NCBI GenBank assembly: GCA_048264125.1
Contig: JBLXDM010000010.1
Coordinates: forward strand, 1-64,000
Direction of reading: 5' to 3'
From: M1-B18 sp048264125
GTDB taxonomy: Bacteria; Bacillota; Clostridia; Peptostreptococcales; Natronincolaceae
DNA: 64,000 nt
This document shows, piece after piece, positions 1 through 7,602 of this stretch. Made by a program: the position numbers and the translations under genes. Numbering within the stretch: the first letter of the stretch is position 1; each line of letters begins with the position of its first letter. A model generated the notes under the pieces. The model was not told where the DNA came from. It saw only the letters and a program-made list of their open reading frames with translations, and did not search any database.

Positions 1-81
1 ATAATATTTCTCAGGTTCATATTTGTTTTCATCATAATCTTCCAAACGATCTATTATTCCAAATTCATGGTTACAAGGCAT
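1..81 (-). CDS. Conserved hypothetical protein, partial (3' end outside window)
   Basis: An open frame starts at an ATG (79-81, minus strand) 7-8 nt after a GGAGTG ribosome binding site and runs off the left edge. The visible N-terminus reads MPCNHEFGIIDRLEDYDENK. It looks like a small acidic conserved Firmicutes protein of unknown function. Only 27 codons are visible, so no function is proposed. Confidence 0.55.
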   Translation of the reverse strand, partial: MPCNHEFGIIDRLEDYDENKYEPEKYY

Positions 82-181
82 CACTATCACTCCTATTAAT
101 ATACAACTAGTAATTACTTTCCTAATTTTCTTTTTCAGTTTCTCAATTATATTAATATGTAAATTGTTATTCCAAAGACAA

Positions 182-225
182 GAGACATTCGCTAAAAACC
201 TGGCGAAAATTACGTATAACGTCTC
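182..225. repeat. Imperfect hairpin next to the integrase gene
   Basis: Outer arms GAGAC (182-186) and GTCTC (221-225) enclose inner arms TTCGC and GCGAA. The segment contains GTATAAC/GTTATAC. It lies 3' of the tyrosine recombinase gene. There is no U tract, so it is not an obvious terminator. It may be a recombination site or just a palindrome. Confidence 0.4.
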
Positions 226-228
226 ATC

Positions 229-287
229 ACCGACACTAAGTTCGCTTTTCATTCCATATTAGTGGTATTCGCGAACTTGATTTCGGT
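229..287. repeat. Second hairpin next to the integrase gene
   Basis: ACCGA (229-233) pairs with TCGGT (283-287), and AAGTTCGC (238-245) is a perfect inverted repeat of GCGAACTT (271-278). The loop is about 25 nt. Together with the hairpin at 182-225 it forms a roughly 105 bp structured block directly downstream of the recombinase gene, an arrangement reminiscent of a recombination site. Confidence 0.45.
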
Positions 288-308
288 AATGCTTACTATT
301 GGTGTATT

Positions 309-1400
309 TTATTCCTTGTATAATCTATCCAATGGACTCACTATTTGATTCAATTTATGTTTACTTACATGAGTATAGATTTCTGTCGTTTTTGTGCTCT
401 GATGTCCTAATAATTCTTGAATATACCTTAAATCTGTTCCCCCTTCCAAAAGATGAGTAGCAAAAGAATGTCTTAAAACATGCACAGAGACCTCCTTTGT
501 TATTTTAGCCTGTGTACAAGCTTTTTTAAATATCTTCTGTACTGATCTCTCGGTTAAAAATTCACCTTCATTTCCCCCGGGAAAGAGCCAGTCTTTTGGT
601 TTCTCAATTATTGCATATTTTCTTAGTACTTTTAGAGCTGCATGAGATAATAAAGTATATCTATCCTTTCTACCTTTTGCCTGACGTATATGAATTAGCA
701 TTCTTTTTGAATCAATATCATTAACCTTAAGTCTAACAACCTCACTCACCCTTAATCCAGCGGAATAAATTAGAAACAAAATGGCTTTATGCTTTTCACT
801 AGCTAATGAGTTGAGTATTTTTATTACTTCCACTTCTGCAAGGACATCTGGAAGCTTTTTCTCTTTCTTAGGTCTTGGTATTCGAAGTAAAATATTTTCT
901 TTCTTTAGAACATCATTAAACAGAATCTTTAGAGCGCTCACTGCTTGATTAACATAAGAATGACTATTTCTTTGATCATTTAATAATGTATACATATAAT
1001 TTTCAACGTCCTGTGTTGTTAGCTCCTCTACTTTTATATCTACGTGTTTTAGGAACCGTTTAACATGTCCAGTATATGCCTTTATTGTTTTTTGAGAAAA
1101 TCCATTTAGAATAAGCTGTCTTCTCATTTTTTGTTCAGTTTCTATAATATTACTGCAATATTCTTTTGATAGAACTATGATGCTTATATCTATCCATTCA
1201 ATTTTTTCATCCTTAAATAGTTCATTTAACTTCATCCTACAATCTGGAGTGTTAGGAATAATCCAATGTTTTTGTTCTGCATCCCAATTTCTTCCTTCAA
1301 TACTTCTAATCTTATTGACCAAATCGGCTTTATAATTGAATGACACAACTAACTGATTAGTGTTTATTTCTCTAACAATTATCCCATTGTATCCCCTCAT
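309..1400 (-). CDS. Tyrosine recombinase / integron-type integrase with N-terminal add-on domain
   Basis: A 363-residue site-specific recombinase. The C-terminal catalytic domain shows the family residues: Arg217 (in SAGLRVSEVVRL), Lys242 (AKGRKDR), His307 and Arg310 (HVLRHSFATH), His333 (LLGHQ) and the nucleophile Tyr342 (EIYTHV). A core-binding SAM-like domain covers about residues 85-170. Residues 15-50 (LVVSFNYK...GRNWDAEQKHWIIP) resemble the small HARP-like module found in front of some Firmicutes integron-type integrases. ATG 1400 has a poor ribosome binding site; a GAGGGG lies just inside the frame, so the true start may be slightly downstream. It is the only recombinase in the ssrA-linked island and may have mobilised part of it, but its own att sites were not identified. 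Confidence 0.88.
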   Translation of the reverse strand: MRGYNGIIVREINTNQLVVSFNYKADLVNKIRSIEGRNWDAEQKHWIIPNTPDCRMKLNELFKDEKIEWIDISIIVLSKEYCSNIIETEQKMRRQLILNGFSQKTIKAYTGHVKRFLKHVDIKVEELTTQDVENYMYTLLNDQRNSHSYVNQAVSALKILFNDVLKKENILLRIPRPKKEKKLPDVLAEVEVIKILNSLASEKHKAILFLIYSAGLRVSEVVRLKVNDIDSKRMLIHIRQAKGRKDRYTLLSHAALKVLRKYAIIEKPKDWLFPGGNEGEFLTERSVQKIFKKACTQAKITKEVSVHVLRHSFATHLLEGGTDLRYIQELLGHQSTKTTEIYTHVSKHKLNQIVSPLDRLYKE

Positions 1401-1728
1401 TTAACAAATTATTTGATTTTTCTTATAATCTCTACATTTTTTACTATTCTCTACACAGTTTCCATTTCCTTCTAAGAATTGAGTATTTTTTCCATCGCCA
1501 TACTTTAATATATAAAAGTGCACCGTGCATCTCAATCACTTCAAAAACGTTAGAACTATTCGAATGGATACAACTAAAAACCGGATTTGGTAAGATACAA
1601 TCAAAAAAGAAAACGTGCACAGCTAATTTTAAGTGCATACAAAATTGCACACCAAGAAATGGACGTTATTCTTCTGATATGTTAAAAGTAAAAGAGGATT
1701 TCTTGAGCAGGTTTTTCTCCATCTAAAA
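1401..1728. other. Intergenic region upstream of the integrase
   Basis: About 330 nt of AT-rich sequence. A 68-codon frame here has neither a ribosome binding site nor recognisable protein features, and I regard it as chance. No RNA gene was recognised. Confidence 0.4.
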
Positions 1729-1754
1729 AACCCTACTGCATTCACAGTAGGGTT
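1725..1754 (-). terminator. Intrinsic terminator after ssrA remnant 1
   Basis: Read on the minus strand, AACCCTACTG and CAGTAGGGTT form a hairpin followed by T residues. It is nearly identical in layout and sequence to the terminator after the functional ssrA gene (7550-7574), supporting common descent of the two 3' ends. Confidence 0.8.
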
Positions 1755-1764
1755 CACCTTAAAT

Positions 1765-1970
1765 TGGTGGAGGCGAGGGGACACCTAATTCCATTGTTTC
1801 CAATGGTGCTGACTAAATCTTGAACTTAAGTCTTTACATATCTTTCAACTTAACACTTCTGGCGTGTTATGAAGGGTTTTTTACAGTTTTTACCCTTCCA
1901 TCCTAGTACTTCATCTCTTACGATTTAGGAGCTATGAGTCGATACGGGACTTCGGAATTTCTCCCTTTAA
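1765..1970 (-). pseudogene. Partial ssrA 3' end preceded by the 3' half of a group I intron
   Basis: Positions 1765-1781 match the ssrA 3' exon (T-stem 3' strand, acceptor strand and CCA). From 1782 to about 1970 the sequence aligns with the 3' two thirds of the intron inside the functional ssrA gene: the AAAGGGAGAAAT block, a TATCGACTCATAG block, GTACTAGGATGGAAGG, AACACGCCAGA, and a TTTAGTCAGC block before the 3' splice site. The 5' half of the intron and the rest of tmRNA are missing, so it cannot give tmRNA. It is best explained as a displaced 3' end left by an integration event at ssrA. Confidence 0.8.
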
Positions 1971-1989
1971 TTTTAGTTATGTGTTGAGG

Positions 1990-3339
1990 TTAGTTAGCCA
2001 CATGTAACAGCTCTATTAACTTTACAGGATTAACAATTTTCTCAAGCTTGTAATTCTTACCACTCTTATGAAGCTCTACAGTATCACCAGTTTCTAGGGC
2101 TGCCCTCCAGAATTCCTCTGGTGTAATTTCTGGGTTAACCTGACAAGCTAGTGTATATAAGCCTGCTATGTAAGGGATTGACCAGCTCCAGCCCCCCTGC
2201 GAATAATACACATAGTCGTTATTTCCAATAGGGCTTGCTGTAGTCCTTTCATCCATTGGAACTAGCAATGTTCCAAATAAACGATAATCAGAAGAATAGA
2301 ATCTACTTTCCCACCAGCATCCTGGAGTATATGAGTTATAATCATCTGGATCAGCATACCAATCTCGGCCAATACCATGAAATCTCAATCCGTAGGTTTC
2401 TTCCAGAGATGAAGAAACAATAAAAACTCCCTGCTCCTTTGCTCTTTCAACAGCCTCCATAGTTTCTTTATAGCCTTTTTGATTAGAAGACCAGCCTACT
2501 GAAATAGATATTACTCTGATTTTTTTATCAACGGGTAATGTCTTATTTACTTCTAATATCCTATCTATAGAAATGGCAAGCCATGTAAAATCCCATTCAA
2601 ATCCCTGATCCTTGTATTCACCGTGGGTTTCAGCTATATAATATAAATCTGCTTCTGGGGCAACTCCTACTGTTTTTCCTACAGCAATAGATGCTACTGC
2701 AGCTCCATGCATTGTTGCCCGGTCATCTCTATCAGAAATATTAATCTCTTCATATAGCTTTAATTGGTCTTTATATTCATTATGCTCAACAAGAAGTTTT
2801 TGGTCAATAATTGCAATCCCAATACCTTTTCCTGTTATTCCTTGTTTATGTAACTCCCTCACATTAAGTCCTGGATTTTTACCAATCTTCATTACTTCCA
2901 CTGGATTAAATCCCTCTGGTAATTTCTCAGGCCATTTTGTTGCTGTATTAAAGCTTCCTTCTTTTAAATCATCTAAACTATCTTGACTAATCTCTAAATG
3001 ACTTAAATCATATCCTCTAAAATCTATTTGGAATGCGTTTACATCCCCTGGATTATATTCTAGTATCTTATCTAGCTTTCCTCGGTCTCCCAAAAAAGCT
3101 AATGGACTGGGTTTTGAAGTAATCTCTAGCTTGATGGGCTTTGATACAATTTCATTATATTTGTATTTTTCTTCAAATTCATCATCTTCTTCACTGGTCT
3201 TTTGGGGTTCATTTTGATTTGTTTCAGGATTCACCTTGTTATTTATAGTATCTTTCATGCTTACTTGTTTATTTGTACTAGGTGCACAGCCTACCACAAT
3301 TAAACTGATCACCAAAAGAATTATTATTAGTTTCTTCAT
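1990..3339 (-). CDS. Subtilisin-like (S8) serine peptidase lipoprotein
   Basis: A 449-residue protein with a lipoprotein signal peptide ending in the lipobox VVGC (Cys18), so it should sit on the outer face of the membrane. The subtilase core is divergent but the triad is visible: Asp in GIAIIDQK (about residue 180), His in MHGAAVASIAVG (about 214) and Ser in GGWSWSIPYIAG, which aligns with the canonical GTSMAxPHVAG. ATG 3339 follows GAGGAGTG. It lies 84 nt downstream of the sigma-factor/membrane-protein pair and on the same strand, so the three may be one operon. A role in cleaving a surface or anti-sigma protein is only inference. Confidence 0.8.
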   Translation of the reverse strand: MKKLIIILLVISLIVVGCAPSTNKQVSMKDTINNKVNPETNQNEPQKTSEEDDEFEEKYKYNEIVSKPIKLEITSKPSPLAFLGDRGKLDKILEYNPGDVNAFQIDFRGYDLSHLEISQDSLDDLKEGSFNTATKWPEKLPEGFNPVEVMKIGKNPGLNVRELHKQGITGKGIGIAIIDQKLLVEHNEYKDQLKLYEEINISDRDDRATMHGAAVASIAVGKTVGVAPEADLYYIAETHGEYKDQGFEWDFTWLAISIDRILEVNKTLPVDKKIRVISISVGWSSNQKGYKETMEAVERAKEQGVFIVSSSLEETYGLRFHGIGRDWYADPDDYNSYTPGCWWESRFYSSDYRLFGTLLVPMDERTTASPIGNNDYVYYSQGGWSWSIPYIAGLYTLACQVNPEITPEEFWRAALETGDTVELHKSGKNYKLEKIVNPVKLIELLHVAN

Positions 3340-3423
3340 ATAAACACTCCTCGTAACAAAAATTTGAAATAGTATCTTTTAACAGCAGATCTGGATCTGT
3401 AATTTACTAAGACACTGGCTATA

Positions 3424-4398
3424 TTACTTAATTTTTTTTAATACATAATAATTAGGCTGCATACCACGTAATGTATAGTCTCCACTCTTCCATTCATAGA
3501 ACATGTAGGTCTTACCATCAATTTCTTTGATAATACATTTACTGGCAGTTGCTTTATTATGATCTATAATTACATCTTCTGTCCAACTAAGGTTGGTGGA
3601 ATTATGGTTACTACGAAACTCCATAGTCAATCTACCATCTTCTATTATGTTTATCTCTTTTACATATAGAGTATCCTTCCATCTTAACTTCTCAGGGTTA
3701 AAGTCTTTCACATTATTGACAATATCAACACTTCTCCACTTCCCTAACATTTCGGGATTGTCTACAAACGGATACTCTATATTATCTTCTACTCTAGTTA
3801 CCTGATAATTGGAGTAATCTTCGCTGTCTATTTTCTTAAGGACATAATACCCAGGCTTCATCCCCCAATGTGTATAGTCTCCACTTTTCCACTCCATAAA
3901 CATATAGCTACTTCCTTCGATATCTTTGATTACGTATTTGCTGGCGGTTTTCATAGCTTCATTGATGATAACACCCTTTGTCCATCTACTACTGGTGCCA
4001 ACTAGATTGGTATTTTCTATTCTGTCCAGCATTCTTCCATCCTTAATAAACACCAAATTATTTAGGTATAGTTCTGTCTCAAAATAGGGTTTCTCTGGAT
4101 TGAATTCTTCAATCTCTTTTACGAAATCGACAGCTTCCCAGTTTCCGACAATGGCAGGATCATCTATAAATGATAAATCGGTATTATCTACTATACGTGA
4201 ATATGTATAACCTATTGTAATGCAGAGAAACAGAGTAAAAACAGCTACGAATGGAATTAAGACTGTTCTCTTATATTTGAATCTGACTTTGTCTTTATTG
4301 CTATGTATACTCCATAATGATTCAAAGACCATACCCGATGAAGCACTATCTAGTACACTTTTAAAGGTATTGTTAAATTTTGATTCAGATTGTTCCAT
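3424..4398 (-). CDS. Membrane protein with duplicated extracellular module, probable anti-sigma partner
   Basis: A 324-residue protein: cytoplasmic N-terminus of about 45 residues, one membrane helix (about 47-68) and two tandem extracytoplasmic modules of about 110 residues. The modules (about 75-190 and 205-324) share GxWxxVD, FNPEK, a KDGR/EDGR turn, ASKxxIKxI, EWKSGDYT and YYVLKKI motifs, so they arose by duplication. Similar modules occur at the end of BlaR1-type sensor proteins (recalled family knowledge). Its start overlaps the end of the sigma-factor gene by 14 nt. This coupling and topology suggest a membrane anti-sigma factor. No zinc-finger anti-sigma motif is visible. Confidence 0.65.
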   Translation of the reverse strand: MEQSESKFNNTFKSVLDSASSGMVFESLWSIHSNKDKVRFKYKRTVLIPFVAVFTLFLCITIGYTYSRIVDNTDLSFIDDPAIVGNWEAVDFVKEIEEFNPEKPYFETELYLNNLVFIKDGRMLDRIENTNLVGTSSRWTKGVIINEAMKTASKYVIKDIEGSSYMFMEWKSGDYTHWGMKPGYYVLKKIDSEDYSNYQVTRVEDNIEYPFVDNPEMLGKWRSVDIVNNVKDFNPEKLRWKDTLYVKEINIIEDGRLTMEFRSNHNSTNLSWTEDVIIDHNKATASKCIIKEIDGKTYMFYEWKSGDYTLRGMQPNYYVLKKIK

Positions 4399-4921
4399 AA
4401 TACCCTCCTAATATACTAAAATTTGTTTTACTCAATTGTTTTTTCAGACTTGTTAAAGCTGAATTAAGCCTAGATTTACATGTACCTAGAGGAATTCCTA
4501 AAATATCTGCAACATCAACGAGCTTTAGATCAGCATAATAATGAAGTAAAATTACTTCTTTGCTTTTATGAGTTAAGGAATCAACTGCTTTCCATATGAT
4601 TTCTTCCTCTTCATTTTTCAATATTATACCTTCTGTATTGTCAGAAGCAGTATCTTCTGGAAGCTGGTCTCTAAAGCTCAGCCATCTCTGTTTTCGTATA
4701 GTGTTGCGTGTGATGTTTAGTGTAATTTTATAAAGCCATGGTTCTATAGGCTTTGTAGTATCATAGGTATGGTACTTTCTAAATACCTGTAGGAAAGTCT
4801 CCTGTGTTATGTCGTCAGCTAAGGTTTTTGATTTCGCAAGGAATAGAGCAATCCTGTATGTATAGTTATTATGTTTATTAAAGATCATTTCAGCAGTTTC
4901 TTTGGAAATTTCCTTGTTCAA
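4385..4921 (-). CDS. ECF-type RNA polymerase sigma factor
   Basis: 178 residues, the usual length for an extracytoplasmic-function sigma factor. Region 2 (about 15-80) includes DDITQETFLQVFRKY; region 4 (about 110-165) has HKSKEVILLHYYADL and the helix-turn-helix VADILGIPLGTCKSRL. The start is TTG at 4921 after TTGGAGGG. It overlaps the downstream membrane-protein gene, the usual arrangement for a sigma/anti-sigma pair. Its target promoters are unknown; the neighbouring peptidase gene is the obvious candidate. Confidence 0.85.
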   Translation of the reverse strand: MNKEISKETAEMIFNKHNNYTYRIALFLAKSKTLADDITQETFLQVFRKYHTYDTTKPIEPWLYKITLNITRNTIRKQRWLSFRDQLPEDTASDNTEGIILKNEEEEIIWKAVDSLTHKSKEVILLHYYADLKLVDVADILGIPLGTCKSRLNSALTSLKKQLSKTNFSILGGYYGTI

Positions 4922-5160
4922 TAAAATCCCTCCAACAATATATTTCTCAATGTATACATTTCACCTAAATATACACACTAAATAGGAAAAAGGTTCGGTG
5001 CAAATAAAAATTTCTTTAAAATACCTATATTAAGAATAACATAAATCTCTATTTTACTTATTTTTATTACTATATTTTGAAATAATCGTAAATCATCGTC
5101 AATATGAATCATATTATCGATGTCACTTTAGAGGCCGATTTCTTAATCTCAATATCTTTA
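4922..5160. other. Intergenic region, AT-rich
   Basis: Upstream of the sigma-factor gene. It probably holds its promoter, but no clear -35/-10 pair was chosen. No gene is seen. Confidence 0.3.
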
Positions 5161-5167
5161 TGCACAC

Positions 5168-5201
5168 AAAAAACCGTATCAAGTCATCAGACTCAATACG
5201 G
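5168..5201 (-). terminator. Intrinsic terminator after ssrA remnant 2
   Basis: On the minus strand CCGTATTGAGTC pairs with GACTTGATACGG around a TGAT loop, followed by TTTTTTG. It follows the ssrA fragment at 5219-5375 but differs in sequence from the terminators of the other two ssrA ends. Confidence 0.85.
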
Positions 5202-5218
5202 CTTTCATGATCATTTAT

Positions 5219-5375
5219 TGGTGGAGGCGAGGGGGAATCGAACCCCTATCCGAAGGCCCTTCACCTTCAGCTTCTTCGAGCGCAGTTGTTGTTTTAGTTT
5301 CTCGTCTCCTTTGACACCCAACAACAGGTTTCAAGCTTGACCAGCCCTGATTATACAACTTAGGGTCAAGACATT
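5219..5375 (-). pseudogene. ssrA 3' fragment without intron
   Basis: About 155 nt similar to the 3' part of the functional tmRNA: the last pseudoknot region (GGGCTGG..., CAACCTGTTGTTGGGTGTCA-like segment), the GAGAAACTAAAACAACAACTGC stretch, the AAGGTGAAGGGCCTTCGGA helix and the T arm with CCA. It has several base differences from the functional copy, no intron, and five rather than four C residues in the T-arm 3' strand, which would disturb the T stem. The 5' half (tag reading frame) is absent. It is probably a displaced ssrA end from an earlier or different integration. Confidence 0.85.
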
Positions 5376-5450
5376 GCAGCCTGTGCTAAAAAAGACAGAC
5401 ACAGTAGATGATGAAATTATCTACCAGGCACATCAGTAAACTGATATTTA

Positions 5451-5471
5451 AAGGAGCTTCGGCTCCTTTTT
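5451..5471 (+). terminator. Short GC hairpin with T run (plus strand)
   Basis: AAGGAGC-TTCG-GCTCCTT followed by TTTAA on the plus strand. The form is that of a terminator, but no plus-strand gene precedes it. It borders the TTGAC repeat cluster. Confidence 0.45.
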
Positions 5472-5580
5472 AATTTGACGACATTCTGATTTAAAGTGAC
5501 TATGTTCAGAAATAATTTGACTAGATTTCTCTTATTTCCCTAATTTAATTTGACTATCTTTCCGGGTTTAATTTGACGAT
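5471..5580. repeat. Cluster of five TTGAC-type direct repeats
   Basis: Five copies of a unit close to TAATTTGACKA start their TTGAC/GTGAC cores at 5475, 5496, 5517, 5550 and 5573, with spacings of 21, 21, 33 and 23 nt, about two or three helical turns. They lie 60 nt beyond the stop of the AIPR gene. They could be binding sites for a transposase, recombinase or repressor, for example a remnant transposon end. No transposase gene is present. Confidence 0.6.
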
Positions 5581-5639
5581 TTACACTATTTTCAAGCGTA
5601 TATTGTAATCAAAGGTTCCCAGTGAAATAGTAATCATAT

Positions 5640-7382
5640 TTAAAAGTCTTCATTTAAAGATTCTCTTATATTGTCATATTCTTTTATGAGTTCTTCTTTT
5701 ATACTATAACACCTTGTGTTATTCTTAAATATATTAGCAGGGTATGCATCGGCATATAAATCATTTTTTATTATTACTATATTGTCAACAACTGCATTAA
5801 CTATGCTTTTTAATCTATTTAAAAACTTGTCCTCAAAACTGCAATAACTTGACTTGAAGTTTGGAAACTGCCCTTTTATAATATCATAGGTTACATGGGC
5901 GATAAACCTATTGCCATGAGCTATGATTAAACTTTTTATTCCCCAGCTTCCTGAGTTCAATTCAATCAAAATTTTCTCAATTTCTTTATGTAGCATTACT
6001 GAGTTCCAAAGACTGTAAGAGCTAGTCAAAGGATTGAATATCTTCTTATAAGGAGATTTTTCAATATTATCAAAAATGCTACCATAAGCTCTTTTTACAT
6101 TTGTGACAACAGATAAGTCATCACCGAAACATGCAAGTGAAACTGTCGCTTCATCCAGATTACACGATTTAATATACGAACTACTAGTCTCACCTGTCTT
6201 ATAGATGTAGTCAATTCCATCCATCAACAACTCGTTTCTAAGTTTCTCTTGAGTTGGATCAAGTGCAGCGAAGTCTTTACCGTCCACTTTATTTTGTGTG
6301 TTAGACGCCCTTGTAACGTATTCACCAAATTTTTCATGTTGATTCTTTAAATTTACTACATGGATAAAAACCTTAGCTTTTTTAACTTGCTCTGAATTAA
6401 TTTTGTAAGCTTCCACAATTGAACCATATGTCTGAGCTCCATTAACAATACTAGCATTTTCAAGAGAAAATATTCCAACTTTTCTGTCAGTACTATATTG
6501 GGCAGCCCTATTAATATTTTGAGCTATTAACTTAATACCATTATTATAATATATAAAATTCTCCGGTTCTTCAGTTAGTACTCGTATTAGATTTCTATTG
6601 ACTTCGGTATCACCTTTAAATGATCTTATGTTTTTTTCTAATAATGAAGTTTTATATTTATCCCACCAAGTTACTAACATCTCAGCTGATATGGTTCCAT
6701 AATAAGACCGAACATTTTCATTATGCTCGACAACGCCCCAATCCCTTATATCTACATTTTCTAAATCTACTTTATTTGAGGATGCGCCCTTTGCTAAAAA
6801 CTCATATACTTCTTTTAATTTTATTATCCTATAACTCAATATATCTGTTTCATCATGTTGATTTATTACTTCGCAAAATAAATCCATCTCAGTTTGACAC
6901 TCTGGCGAAAACTTAGCATCTGACGAATAGATGATTGCTAATTCAATTCTGTAGTTTATATCAGCTAATGCCTCTTGAATTTGATTTCTTTTAGCAAGTA
7001 TTCTGTCATTAAATCCAGAGAAATCAAAGTTCGTAAGTTTTTTTACATCTGCGATAAATTTATGAACTTCCCCCACATCAATAGATCCAGAAGCATTCTT
7101 ACTCCATTTTGATTGAATCAATATTAATCTCTTTTCTATTTCATCAACATATATTGCATCTATGCCATTATCGCAATAACCGTCTGTGATTGATTTTCCA
7201 CAAATGTCATATTCTGCGTTTGTCATAATATTAATAGAACATGCAGCCAGGTTCCTGGTAAGCATGGCATTAAATTTTTCTTCTTCTGTGGCTCCATCTC
7301 TTAAATCATTATATGTAATTTTATCATCAAAAAATTCTTTCAATTTTGTTTCAACCCTAACTAATCTTAAATCTCCAATCAT
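5640..7382 (-). CDS. AIPR-family protein (abortive infection / phage resistance type)
   Basis: A 580-residue protein with the hallmarks of the AIPR family: a first third resembling a nuclease-type fold (SKWSKNASGSIDVGEVHKF, about 90-110) and the central conserved blocks FIYYNNGIKLIAQN (about 275-290) and SIVNGAQTYGSIVEA (about 310-325). The start is ATG 7382 after GAGGAG; a TTG two codons upstream is unlikely. It stands alone between two ssrA 3' ends, so it is cargo of an ssrA-targeted segment. A defence role follows from family association; the mechanism is not readable from sequence. Confidence 0.8.
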   Translation of the reverse strand: MIGDLRLVRVETKLKEFFDDKITYNDLRDGATEEEKFNAMLTRNLAACSINIMTNAEYDICGKSITDGYCDNGIDAIYVDEIEKRLILIQSKWSKNASGSIDVGEVHKFIADVKKLTNFDFSGFNDRILAKRNQIQEALADINYRIELAIIYSSDAKFSPECQTEMDLFCEVINQHDETDILSYRIIKLKEVYEFLAKGASSNKVDLENVDIRDWGVVEHNENVRSYYGTISAEMLVTWWDKYKTSLLEKNIRSFKGDTEVNRNLIRVLTEEPENFIYYNNGIKLIAQNINRAAQYSTDRKVGIFSLENASIVNGAQTYGSIVEAYKINSEQVKKAKVFIHVVNLKNQHEKFGEYVTRASNTQNKVDGKDFAALDPTQEKLRNELLMDGIDYIYKTGETSSSYIKSCNLDEATVSLACFGDDLSVVTNVKRAYGSIFDNIEKSPYKKIFNPLTSSYSLWNSVMLHKEIEKILIELNSGSWGIKSLIIAHGNRFIAHVTYDIIKGQFPNFKSSYCSFEDKFLNRLKSIVNAVVDNIVIIKNDLYADAYPANIFKNNTRCYSIKEELIKEYDNIRESLNEDF

Positions 7383-7549
7383 ATACAACTCCTCATTTCT
7401 AGTTTTTAAATTTTAAGCTTCGTGTAGTACCCCTACACATCTGATTTTCTATAACAATCAATGTTATAAATTTCCTCAAATCTTTACAAATACCTCCATC
7501 TTTTCTTCGCCTAATTTCGACATTGCGAATAACTTTGAGAATATAAAAA

Positions 7550-7574
7550 ATCCTACTGCATATCACAGTAGGAT
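7550..7574 (-). terminator. Intrinsic terminator of ssrA
   Basis: On the minus strand ATCCTACTG pairs with CAGTAGGAT, followed by TTTTT, starting about 11 nt after the tmRNA CCA end. Confidence 0.85.
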
Positions 7575-7602
7575 TCTCATTTAATTGGTGGAGGCGAGGG
7601 GA

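Noticed and set aside
182..287. CRISPR-like or integron cassette array
   Set aside because: Only two different hairpins, no regular repeats or spacers, and no cas genes anywhere in the window.
1444..1650. 68-codon minus-strand frame upstream of the integrase
   Set aside because: No ribosome binding site, low-complexity composition and no similarity to a known protein.
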